Below, one piece after another: positions 28,701-39,365 of a stretch of 64,000 nt of DNA. The stretch is from positions 97,248,501-97,312,500 of the forward strand of contig CM059585.1 of assembly GCA_030407085.1 (NCBI GenBank), read 5' to 3'. A program made the position numbers and the translations under genes. The notes beneath the pieces were generated by a model, which had not been told where the DNA came from, did not search any database, and was given only the letters and a program-made list of their open reading frames with translations. How positions within the stretch are numbered: the first letter of the stretch is position 1; the number at the start of each line of letters is the position of its first letter. The DNA comes from Trichopria drosophilae. Its lineage: Eukaryota > Arthropoda > Insecta > Hymenoptera > Diapriidae.

Positions 28701-31700
28701 GTTTGAATTGACAAACATTGAAATACAAAATATGAAACCCCCGAATACAAGATTTAACATAGCCATTGTCGTTGGACCAGTTCGATTTGTTGAAAACTAT
28801 ACCATACCGCTTGGAATTTTTAGGTTATGTGAAACTGATTTTCAGCTTTATTTACTACATACGCATATGGGCATTATTCTAGAACTTTTAAACTTTGAGG
28901 TTGAAGAAAATTTCATTTTTTTTTTAGGCACATTCATGAAATTAATTTTATTGGCTTTAGAATTGATCAAATGACAGGAAAAACCTTGCGTGACTCATTT
29001 ATACACAATGTATTTTTTTTTAATGTAACATATGTTACGTTACTCGTAAAATTAGTTTTTAGTTTTGTAACGTTTAATATACATAAAAAATTCAGTTCTT
29101 TTGCTTATGGCCTAATTTTTAGAAGCTAGTATATAAAATTAAACGTCTAGTTAATAGTTATTCAAATTTAAAATAATGGATTAAATATGGCGGACTATTT
29201 TTACAAAATTTCTTTGATTTTTATAAAATTTGATATGTTAGGGTTTTTGAGGCCACTGATTACAAATCCAAAGTCAGTTTTCATTAAAATTTGAAATCCA
29301 AATACATGATTTAACATTAAGGATACCAAAAAATTAAAACGATTTGTAAAGAATAATCATTTTATTATTGTCAAAAAGTGTGTTTTTTGTTGTATTAAAA
29401 GAACACAAAAGTTATAAATACTTGAATAACTTAGGAGAAAAGATCACAATGATTCCAAAGTACTTAGAAGCTAAATTGTAGATGTGCTATTAAATAATTT
29501 GATTTTTCAAAGTGAGTTTCGCTTGGAAATTTAAAGTTTGACGTGGTCGCATTTTTTATGTATAGGTGGCACACATTCGGGCAAAGGCTCAAATTACTTC
29601 TTATCATATAGGTAATGTACCCCTGTTGTGTGCTTTCTTAAAAACCAATGTGAAAAAAATTATCTAAGGTTGATTGCTAAATTGTCAACTATAAAAAAAA
29701 GTTATCTCGCAAGTTTGAAGGTATATAATTTTATTCCTCAGTGAGGCACATTATTAAGTTAATGATTTTTCATTTGTTTACATCCCCAAATACTTCCACA
29801 AAAAACCACAGACCATAAAAAAAAAGGTGCAAAAAGTTTCAGTGTTAAAACTGAAACAATGTAATGAGTGTCGCGCACCAAAAACAGGCAAATTCACTAC
29901 TTTTATTTACTCTCATTGTTTTCTACATATCTGTAATTAGTAATAAACACTTATTACATGTAAAACGAACAAAAATTTGTTAATCTGTCGTGTTGCAAAG
30001 TTATATTTAAAATTTTTAAGGTATCATAATGAGCGACAACATAAAGTTTAAAAGTTCTAGAACAATGCCCATATATGTAGCAGGGTTAACTTCAAATGAA
30101 GGTTTCAGTTGTCCTACTGCAGTATAAAATAAAATCTTACTCCGTTTTATAATTAATTTTAATCATGATGTCCTTCTCGATTTCTTCACAAACTTGTTTT
30201 TATTTTCTGAGAATACCATTATCTTTCATTTTTTTCTCTCTACATTCCCTTAGCTACGTATTTGTCATGTCCTCCTTTCCTTTATGACAACACTGTTTAT
30301 TATCTGAACAAACCTAGATGGTAATCGTAACAATTCCGAATCAGCAAATTTTCTTCTTGTCTCGATAATAAATCAAAATGTTAGTTCTATATTGACAATT
30401 CCGGTTATTACGAGAATAAATGTTTACTAACCACAACAATTCTTTTTCCTCCGCGTATAACTTACTCTCATGAGTGAAAGTAAGTATAACAGAGTGAAGC
30501 ATCATCACTTAAAAAATGAAGAGTTTAAATTGACTACATATTCACTCCAAGAATTTTAGAGAAAGTTTGCTATAAATAATTAAAAAAAGAAGTAAAGTAC
30601 CACGATTTAATAAAGTAAATTCCCTTGCATTGTGTTGTGTGATGTAAAGATTCTGTAATAGTTACGTTAATCTCAGCGGAAATTATGAAGACTTCTTTGG
30701 GAACGAACAATCTAATCGAATATGTAATGAAGAAAAGCTTACAATACCCAGCGAAAAGTACCAATAAAAAATAATTAATCTGTAAATTATGGAAAATTAT
30801 GTTATAAAAATGCTAATTAAGGGTCATACTATTTGTAAGGTGTTTTTTTATTTCTTCTTCTTTTTCGTTAAGTAAACAATAAAAAACAAACATTGTTGAT
30901 ATGAAACAAATACAATATTGATTTATAAAAACAAAAGTTTAAAAAATAGAGGACCCGTGCCAAGAAATGTCAATAAAGGTTTTGGTCTGCCACAATAATA
31001 TCAGAAACGATTTCCATGAGAGATATACCACATAAATTTAATTTTGATCGAAATAAACAACTGAACACATTTAAAAAAAAAGTAAGCGTGACGAGGACAT
31101 ACTATATTCAGAAAATTACTGTATATGTCTATGTTTAATTTTGGGATTTACAAATTATAGCAAAATCTACACTAAAAAATGAAAAATTTCGCGCAAAACT
31201 TACCTCTGTACGTCTTGTCGTTTAGGAGTATTACGGTGTTGCACGAGGAGACTCTCAAAGTCTCAAAAGGTACGCGGAATTGCGAACAAAACAAATGTTT
31301 GTTTATTTACATTGCACGACATTCTTAAACGCGAAAATTTAAAGTAACTTTTGATATAAGTATACATATATTATATTAAATTTGTCGTTTACAATGAATA
31401 ATAAGAAGAAAATTAAAAACGTTGCAATCGAGTCTAAAAATTGTCGCTTACAAATATAATAAGACGACATAATTTTGTACATTTATTCCAGGATAATTAT
31501 CTAAAAATATAAGCTTTGAAATCCACATACTGGAACTTTGTAAAATTTAACTAAATGCTGTTGATGATGATAACTGGTAACCAAATACGAAACGCGGTTT
31601 TAATGTAATAGTTTTGAAATAAAATACTAGATGTGGAGGGGGGGGTCCACATTTCTCAATAGTTAAATAAAAAATGTTTGCCTTACATTCTCAGCTTCTT

Positions 31701-34618
31701 TCTCGGACGACGCATACTTATTTACATACCTTTGTTTATGGAGAAAATATCTTTTTTAGCCGAAACCTTGAAATCGTTCGAAATTTGTTCGCCTAACTAC
31801 TGTAAATTGTATTATTGTTACTTCATTTTTAATCGGTCCTACACCAGTTACTCATTGAAATATTAGCCGACCATAAAATATTTTCTATTTATACATTTCA
31901 TCTGCGTATTAAAACGACTACATGGTATCGATATATCTATAAAATTACACAGTAAGATAATAACGAATGAATAGAAATTGAAGTTAACGACATCGACGAT
32001 GAAAACTTAGTGATTATACGTTGCTTTCATCGGGAGAATTTTACACGAATCTTCTATACACGAAAAAAGAACCCAATGATTTTGAAACTACATTTTCGCA
32101 CAATTACATCCATTGTAGTCCGTTTAACCTCTGCAAGGAAATTATAAGTTTACGCGTGGTTGAATCGCATATTACATGCACAATAAACTTCAGTCTCTTG
32201 TGAATACGCAGCAAAATAATTGAAAGAGTACCTTGTATTACTGTTATTAATTGCGAGGTAACTTAGAACAATTACGTTAATAAATATTATGATTAACAAT
32301 CTGGAAATTCTTGGGAACGAAATTAGTCAGTTTTGGAACAAATTTTCTAATGTCTTGAACTATAAGTTTGTTTGACATCACTTAAATTACTCCTCATCTT
32401 TTCTGGTTTCGCTGCTCGGGCGTGCAGAAAAGTCCATTTTACGCCCTTGTTAAATAAGGCATCAGAATACTTATTATAAAAAGGAGACAATGTGAGTTAA
32501 AATTATAGCATGTATTTCACATATTTCCCGCAAAAAGTTTAAACGTATTTGAAGATGTGAACTGACCCAGAGGTAGATGAATAGATGCCATACTCCATTT
32601 TCACGCCCGTTTGTCGTAACAATGAAATTACGAGAAGCTGTCTCCTAGGTGACTGTTACAATAATTACGAATAATTATGCGAACGAGTCTTTTGTTTTCT
32701 TGATGTAATCTACTTGAAGAAACATCAGAGGCGTTATCGTTTAATTCTTATTTCACGGTCCAACGACATTGTTCCTTCTTATCCTGATGGTTGATAGCTG
32801 GTCCCATTTTTTTACATTGCACAGGTGGTGAAGATTTTTTTCATTTGTTTTTAATTTATTGTCATTAGCATTTATTATCTCAATAATACTTTAATTTTGT
32901 GTTTTTTTAACTGATTTAGCATTTGATACATTTTTTTATTTCTATTAGTTATTATATTTTTTTAGGAAACATAAAGTACATCTGGACGTCAGGAAGGAAA
33001 TGTAACTTTAATGGTTGCGACCGAGTGGATCTTCAGCCGCAAAATATCAACGGTTGGTTCTGGTCTGGATCCGGAGCTAAAATTGGACCAACGAACCAAC
33101 GAAACACGGGCGACTGGAGTCACACTGGTGGTTACAACCAACCGCAACCAGATAACCGTGAAGCTGCACAGGTAGAGCAAAAATCTATTATCTAGAAATA
33201 ATTTCTTTTTTTTCTCATGAAATTTCTCAATACTGATATGATAAACGTATAATTTTACATTAATTTCATAAAGGTTACCTTCCTGAGATTAATAAGAAAT
33301 TAAGTTAGGGAAAACGATATTTATTTTATTTATACTATTAATTTTCGAATCGTTCTTTCGAAACAAATAAGTAATATATATAGAAGAAACGTAAGTCAAC
33401 AGTTTGCGAAATTCCACTCGCGTTCAAGAAATAAAAATACCAATCAATAGATTATTCGATACATGCTGAATCTGTAGTCGACTTAAATCGCCATCAGAGT
33501 GAATGGCTAATAATTTAACAAACAGAATTGATGTGAAGAACGTGTAAGCTGTCATTGTACGAGATTAAGCAACTTTAAATTAATTGATCGTTTTAGAGAC
33601 GTTTTCACCTGCGAAATGATTAGTTATATTTAATATGAAAGTAAGATCGGTGAATGTTAAACGCTGCATCTAATTGCCTAATAATTGTTTGATATTTTCG
33701 TTAAAACCCACACGATGACGTGTTATGCAATAATTACGAAACTATCTACGATGTACTGTAACATTAATATGCGATTAACTTTGATTGTTTTATATACTGC
33801 TGAAATATTCGATACTGAATGTTTATGATTTTGCGTTTTAAAATTTTAATATCTGACTCTGAAAATATTTTTACATTACTAAATTACTCACTGATGAAAT
33901 TTCGTAGCGACTAGCTAAATATGCACTCGAGTTAATGATCATCTGGAATAATCATTTGAGATTATCATCCAAATATTTCTTTCTAAAGTAATTTTGTTGT
34001 TATTAATTTTTTGTTTTACACATTTGATTATTTTATGATTAGAACATTCTAAGAACTAATACAGCTGCAATCAAACCGTGCAAAGCAGAAACGTAATATT
34101 TTCTGCCAAAAATAGAAAAAAAATACCCAATTAATATGGAAACTTTACCAGAAATGAATATGAATGTGTTTGGTTATGAACTTTGTCGGGAAGCGCTAGG
34201 TGGCGAACGAATCCATAGACAAAGTCGCACTGCATCAAGACATCATGAACAGAAATCACGAATTATATTGATATTTTCAAAGAAATTTATGTGCGATATC
34301 GTTTATGGATATGCGCGCCTCCCAGTGGCCAACACATATTTCATTTTGTTTTCGTCAATATTAATTCAGAGATTATTATCGATAGCACCTTTCTTAAATT
34401 ATATTATAATAATTGTCACGTAAATGTTTAAATTTGCTAAACTACTATTTTGATTTCAGGGAAATGATGAATCCTGCTTATCGATTTTAAATAACTTCTA
34501 CAACGATGGAATCAAGTGGCACGACGTTGCCTGCCATCACGTCAAGCCTTTCGTCTGTGAAGATAGCGACGAATTACTAAACTTCGTCGCGTCTAGAAAT
34601 CCTGGACTTCGTTTGTAA
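22760..34618 (+). CDS. slf: Secreted C-type lectin, Clect27/schlaff type
   Basis: Spliced gene with four coding exons: 22760-22853, 24114-24308, 32966-33171 and 34460-34618. All junctions are GT/AG and phases agree, giving 217 residues. Residues 1-17 are a hydrophobic signal peptide ending before Gln18, so the product should be secreted. The remainder is a C-type lectin-like domain with cysteines at 29, 71, 75, 109, 114, 171, 190 and 198. A QPD sugar-specificity motif lies at 157-159, and WHD at 185-187 stands where many lectins have WND. The ATG follows an acceptor (TTTCAG at 22747-22752), so an upstream untranslated exon exists. The family matches the highly conserved Drosophila schlaff/Clect27 lectin, which I recall as acting in cuticle layer adhesion; that function is transferred by resemblance. 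Intron 2 is 8.7 kb. Confidence 0.9.
22854..24113 (+). other. Lectin intron 1
   Basis: Begins GTGAGT after the first coding exon and ends in a CAG acceptor. No nested gene or recognisable repeat is seen in it. Confidence 0.8.
24690..24770 (-). mobile_element. LINE 3'-end fragment
   Basis: Read on the minus strand, this is a GTGTAAAGGACC stretch, a 14-base hairpin (24715-24728, stem GGACCA/TGGTCC), a short linker and a (TAAA)n-like tail. The same order, with different hairpin bases, ends the two LINE copies at 49789 and 52380 and the one at 62600. Only the 3' tip is present, as expected from strong 5' truncation. Confidence 0.55.
27131..27180 (+). other. tRNA-like 3' half (possible tRNA pseudogene or SINE scrap)
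   Basis: A GTTCGATTC T-loop-like sequence sits between a five-base near-stem (CGGAG/CTCGG, four of five pairs) and a CCGGACGC stretch followed by seven Ts. That is the layout of a tRNA T-arm, acceptor 3' strand and polymerase III terminator. No matching 5' acceptor strand or D-arm is found upstream, so it is not a functional tRNA as seen. Confidence 0.3.
27350..27505. repeat. Right-end fragment of a TTAA-flanked repeat
   Basis: Contains a GCATCCGCCATCTTGAAA block (reverse complement of the ATGGCGGAT core) and ends AAGGCGTTAAAGGG directly before TTAA at 27506-27509. This matches the right-hand layout of the complete elements at 44427-45093 and 59213-60489. The left end was not found. Confidence 0.4.
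28535..28655. repeat. Half copy of the fold-back element at 37143-37508
   Basis: Shares with the right arm of the 37143-37508 element the ordered blocks TAGAATTGCC, CGAATTT-AAAA, ATTCA-TC-TCTTT, a TTTCCTACCT block and ACGGA-CACT. Only one arm is present here. Confidence 0.45.
29170..29300 (+). repeat. Copy of the ~120-bp ATGGCGGATC dispersed unit
   Basis: Contains ATGGATTAAATATGGCGGAC followed about 70 bases later by GGGTTTTTGAGGCCACTGATTACAAATCC and AAAGTCAG. The second block is the start of the same repeat unit seen twice at 44510-44700 and 38400-38600, so the copy spans the junction of two adjacent units. Confidence 0.5.
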
Positions 34619-34935
34619 TTGATGTAATATATATGCGTGCTGCAAAAATCGAAATCGCACTACAAAAAAGAGTAACGCGATGGCCGACGAACCGTTGATG
34701 ATCGGCAGGTCGCGATCAGAAGGAAAAAGCAGAAGACATTTACCATTGAATGCCCTTGGTGTATTTTAGTAAATATTTATGTTTCACTAACCGACGTACA
34801 TACGTATATCGCCGCTCGATCCGATGAGAAGTGTATTTCTTTACGTCTCTAAGCTTAACATTGTAATTTCTTTAGTTTTACGTCTTAGACCTCTCGAACT
34901 GAAAATGTACAATTTTTCTATATTTTTCTAACGTA

Positions 34936-34941
34936 AATAAA
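34936..34941 (+). terminator. Poly(A) signal of the lectin gene
   Basis: AATAAA 318 bases after the lectin stop codon, in AT-rich sequence with a T-rich stretch after it. It is the first canonical signal after the stop that I see. Confidence 0.5.
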
Positions 34942-35433
34942 TGTCCATCTATTTGTACAAATTTAATCGCCAAGCGTTTAAAATGTTTATTATACTTGTC
35001 TTATCCTTACCAATTCTTCATTCCAGCCATTGGACGGGATCTCAGAGGAGATTTTAGATAGGTTCGGTAGAGTCCCAGTATAATTGCGTCTCGCTATATT
35101 TACGTCCCAGCATATTTGCTCGGTTCTGTGTGGTTATATTTACTTGTCGCCGCTATCTTTTTCCCCACCTTGCGGGTTAAGGCCAAGAAGGGCCTGCTGT
35201 AACGTCACGAACACAGCTCGACTTATAGAGCAACATAAACCTTCCTTTGTTTTATAAACAGGATGGGTTCTAATGGATGAGCGTTTCACTTTTGGAGAAA
35301 AATTGACAAATGATGGAAGACAGGATTAGATTACTTCTCCTCTCTTGGAATGTAAATACTATTCAACAAGTAAAACATTACTAATAATACCTGTTACTAA
35401 TCGAATTGGTTTCTTTCCTCTCCAAATGTAATA
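34942..35433. other. Intergenic DNA downstream of the lectin
   Basis: No gene or clear repeat boundary. Ordinary mixed-composition sequence. Confidence 0.4.
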
Positions 35434-35709
35434 TTGTAGTCCCCGCCTAAATGATACCGTTCAAAGTTATGCGTCTCTTCTAAATTATACGTCTGCCTTG
35501 TCCAAAGTTATACCAGTCTCTTCCCTCTCCTTCCCCCACCACATTGTTTCGCTGAGCCGCACTCGCTTCGTGACACTCACGCACTGAAGCACCCATTGCA
35601 CGGATATAAACAAAGTTACGGAAATGGGGATATTGGGGGCTATAACTTTGGACAAACTCCCGCCATTTTGAAAGAACTGACCGCATAACTTAGGGCGGGA
35701 ACTACTGTA
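35434..35709. mobile_element. Inverted-repeat element with TGTAGTCCCCGCC ends
   Basis: The left end carries TTGTAGTCCCCGCCTAAATG and the right end, read from the opposite strand, TACAGTAGTTCCCGCCCTAA. Both are followed by repeats of the form CAAAGTTATA. A related right half recurs at 36597-36688 in the same orientation, sharing GGGGATA-TG-GGGCTATAACTTTGGA-AA and CCGCCATTTTGAAAGAAC. No frame looks coding. Confidence 0.5.
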
Positions 35710-35942
35710 CACTGTAAAAAAAAGTCGAGTACTGTTTTTACGATTATTTCAGAAAACCATGTGTTTTCTTGTTCTGCATGATCTAAACTTTGAAAATTTA
35801 ATTGTGGTCGATTACACGTCAATTGTAAATTTGCAATATATCACCACGTAATTTTACATACGGCTTGTATGTTTACTGCGTTACACGTGAATGTATTTCC
35901 AACGTGACACGTAGTAAAATTACATCGAGGTTTTTTACAGTG
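35710..35942. mobile_element. 233-bp miniature element, CACTGTAAAAA ends, TA flanks
   Basis: Both ends read inward as CACTGTAAAAAA followed by a TCGA-type block, and TA lies outside each end (35708-35709 and 35943-35944). The interior contains further short inverted repeats around ACGTGTAA and TACGTAAAATTAC. This fits a Tc1/mariner-type non-autonomous element. It abuts the preceding element, so one inserted at the other's end. Confidence 0.65.
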
Positions 35943-36383
35943 TAGCCCAAAAAAAGGAGATCGTGTGAAAATTTTCAAAATACCATACATTCGATTTGTT
36001 TTCACTTTGGAATTAAATTCATCGAATTCTAAGTTCTTTCGATTTACATTAGGAAATTAGCCGTGTGTTAGCACGCAAACAGATGGACATAACCTCAAAC
36101 TTAACATGGCGCTTATATTCGTTTAAAAACGGCTAAACTCGCATTAAACTTTGTAAATTTCATTCCAACGCTGAAACAAATCAACTATACACAGGGCACC
36201 ACTGAACATTTTGCACACGCTCTCGTTTACTGGGAGGAGAAGATGACATAACGAATTGCTTGAACGCAATCGTTATTACGGAAACCTTCAGTTACGAGTA
36301 TTAAGGGTCATTATTATAAGAACAAATAATGAACATATACTATACAAAACCAGTCATAGTTCAAAATTAATACATGATATTAA

Positions 36384-36688
36384 CCCTTTCGCTGTGAAGA
36401 CCGAAAACTCGAAAGTGGGCTCAAAATGTTACGATGTTTCCCGCCAATTTGTAATTTGTGTAGATATTGATGTTTATGTTTTCGAAGACGTTAATTACGA
36501 ATTTGGAGTCAGTTTTCAATCATTCAAAATGGCGGATCCAATACGGCCGACATTTTTTTTAAAAATTCAATATATATTCGATATAAACAAAGATACGGAA
36601 GTGGGGATAGTGAGGGGCTATAACTTTGGAAAATCGTCCGCCATTTTGAAAGAACCGACAGTATAACTTAGGATGGAGACTACTGTAA
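36384..36688 (+). repeat. Left end of a TTAA-flanked repeat joined to another element's right half
   Basis: TTAA at 36380-36383 is followed by CCCTTTCGCTGTGAAG, the typical left end of the TTAA family in this window. About 125 bases further come an ATTACGAATTTGGAGTCAG block and an AAAATGGCGGATCCAATACGG core. From 36597 the sequence switches to the right half of the element at 35434-35709. The 136-codon open frame across this block is therefore repeat-derived and not a gene. Confidence 0.5.
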
Positions 36689-37142
36689 TCGAGAATCTCG
36701 AAATGTATTTATTCGGCTACCAATATTGACTAATCAGAACATTTCTTTATTGGTGTGCTTTTAGTGGGATTCTGAAGCCCGACACGAACTAGAAATTCCT
36801 ATGCAACAAAAATTGAAGTTTACTGAAAAAGTTTTCGCTATTTTTCACATTTTATTTCGTTTAAGTAGCTATATTTAAAAAATGGAAAGCGATATAGAAA
36901 AAGGACTTCCGATCTGAAAAGAACATACCTAAAAACTATAGGAATCTTACATTTCATAACAATATCTCAAAGAAATGCATAAACTTCCGGGAGGGGGGGG
37001 GGTGAATACGGGAGATAAATTTTGTCGTTTTGGGACGAAACGGGTTAAAATATATGTACTTAGAGCCTTGAAATGTGTCTAAATACCCGAATCTTCTCCC
37101 ATTCTGTGGCGAAGCCTCGCAGGTATTTAAAAATTTAAGGGA

Positions 37143-37508
37143 GTTCTAAAGTGCTCGACCGATAAGGTAGACATTGGCACTAGAAACCTTAAATAAAAAA
37201 CGACTGAATCGATTTTTCAACATTCGGGCTCTGTAAGGGCAATTTTAAGTACTTTAGACGATATCCTTGAAAACTCCAACAAAACTAATCGAGAACTAAC
37301 CGAGGATTTTCGGAAATAAGTGATTTTTCTTGATTTCCGAAAATTCTCGGTCAGTTCTCAATTAATATCTTTTGTATTTTCTAGGAAATTGTTTGCAGTG
37401 CTTAGAATTGCCCTTGCAGAGCTCGAATTTAAAAAATGTTATTCATTCGTCTTTTATTTACGTGTTTTTACTGAAATTTCCTACCTTACCCACGGACCAC
37501 TATAGAAG
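37143..37508. mobile_element. 366-bp fold-back element
   Basis: The left arm (about 37143-37318) and right arm (about 37330-37508) are diverged reverse complements along their whole length. Paired blocks include TTCTA-AGTG-TC, TAAGGTAG, AAATAAAA-ACGA-TGAAT, GCTCTG-AAGGGCAATT, a GAGAACT-ACCGAG block and ATTTTCGGAAAT. The central spacer is only about 12 bases, so a transcript would form one long hairpin. No coding frame is credible. Confidence 0.65.
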
Positions 37509-38329
37509 CAGACTTAAGATATTCCTCTGAACCAACCATGGTATTGGAATCAGGAGGTTACTATTGGCAATTATTCACATGGCGGTCAAGATTGAACTGA
37601 AATCTATACGACTCACTGTATGGTGTTCAATGTACACTTTCAGTTCAAATACACGTAGAGTTTAAAAGTTTATAAAGTTTATTTTTACGTTTTCTTGTGA
37701 AATTTAAAATGTCCTCTCTAATAGAATTGGAGCATTTAGTTGACGCACTTAGAGGGTTTATTAAACCTCTTCGTGAAATATAGAGGTTATGAAAAATATA
37801 GTTTTTGTGGACATTCGAGAAGAGAAAAACTCCTTTGTGAAAATTGAGGCTCTTTTTGTCCGCACGACAAAAATTCAAGAAGACCCTCCGCGAAGTACCA
37901 CGAAGTACAAATCTAGATTAATAAAAAAAAATTAAAAAGTGGAAGAAAAAATAAAATCAATTTCATATTCGTGTCCAGCAGGTGATTCAAAAGAACACTG
38001 CTATAAACATATTCTTTGTGAAATCAGACACACCCCACCTGCCCATTTTTCTTTTGAGAAAATAATACTTTGTCAGATACCAAAATGTTCGTCTAGGTTT
38101 GTAGTTTTTAATGCAATCTGGGGTTTTGCAGAAATGATGAAGCGCAACCTCAAAATGGCCGTCACTATCGAGCAACCCCACAAAAAACGTACGATTATTT
38201 CACAAGAATTGCTCTAAAATTCTTATTAAATTGACTTTGACATTAAGACTGTAGTTACAATATCATCAGACATCAACTTAAACGTTTCCGGACGAATAAG
38301 TGCAAAATCGAAATTCAATAGCCAGTGTA

Positions 38330-38665
38330 GCGATTAAAATGGCGGCTAGTTTTTAAACCCTTTGTATCTCGATGTGTACATACCGCCCAATGCGCTTGAA
38401 TATATTTACTCGGGGGTTTTCAAGGGCGCTGATTACGAATCCGAACTCAAAATATCAAATTTCAAAATGGCGGATCCAACATGGCTGATAAAATTTTTAA
38501 ATTTACGTTAAATTAGACAAAGCTCTGTATTTGGGGTTTTTAGAAGCCGCTGATTACGAATCCTAACTGAGAATCTTCATACTCAAAATGGTAATATTCT
38601 GATTTTTGTTCCGCCATATTGGATCCACCATTTTGAATTTAAAATTTTGCATTACGAATTCGTAA
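38330..38665. repeat. Two direct ~125-bp units of the ATGGCGGATCC repeat plus an inverted piece
   Basis: Two successive units each start with a GGGGTTTT block and CGCTGATTACGAATCC, then reach CAAAATGG (the first also GCGGATCCAACATGG). A reversed piece follows at 38615-38660 (CCATATTGGATCCACCATTTTG and then TACGAATTCGTAATC). The layout matches 44510-44870 in the RING gene intron. Confidence 0.55.
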
Positions 38666-39365
38666 TCAACGAACTCAAAAACTCACTACTGCAGAGTTTT
38701 ATCGAATTTAATGTAAATCTAACATGTATCCAGTACATCAGTTTTAGAATCATATATCATAATAGACTAGGAGCTAGTGACCAAAAAATGTGAATGATAG
38801 ATAAATGTATGCAACTTAAAGAGGGGAATTGTATGGATATTTCAAGAATTTTAAGCGGCTTATTAAAATTAAAAATTCAAATTCAAATTAAAAATTTTGC
38901 ATTTTCAAAAATCACCAGAAGCACATGTGCACCCTGTAATCGTATATGCAAAGTTCTTTTTCGTGAGTTTCATAGCAATAAACAGAAGATAGCGAAAATT
39001 GCATACGCGAACTCATTGTTTGTCATAGTCTTTTTCTGTAATTTGAAATAATTTGTTAGAATTTCCCTGCACGCGGAAATCGTATGCAAATTAGTTCTTG
39101 TTGGTTTTTTTTCGATAAAGTATAAGAATAAAATTTGGCATACCCTAACTAATCTTTAAAAAACACAAGTTTTTGTTACAAACAGTAGATTACGTTTTAT
39201 TCTCACACTACCGGGCGGAAACGCAAAGAAAAACGATCTCGTTATTGAAACACAAAATATCTTTATTTAAGAATGTATAGCGACGACAATTTAACCTTCC
39301 GGGTACTCTCCATCCGAAAGCGAATCGCCAGCAGGCAAATGTACCATACTCCAAAATGGAGTCCT

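Larger units (their letters stand above)
24309..32965 (+). other. Lectin intron 2 (8.7 kb)
   Basis: Starts GTATAG and ends TTTTTTTAG. It contains a LINE 3'-end scrap (24690-24770), a tRNA-like 3' half (27131-27180), a right-end copy of a TTAA-flanked repeat (27350-27509), half of a fold-back element (28535-28655) and a dispersed repeat copy (29170-29290). The rest is AT-rich with no exon that I can support. Confidence 0.75.

Noticed and set aside
36256..36666. 136-codon open frame
   Set aside because: It crosses a TTAA-family left end and the right half of another inverted-repeat element; both parts recur elsewhere as non-coding repeats.
36989..37002. G-run as a possible G-quadruplex or regulatory site
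   Set aside because: It is a single uninterrupted run in AT-rich DNA, more likely simple-repeat slippage. A similar run at about 31638 inside GTGGA...TCCAC was set aside for the same reason.
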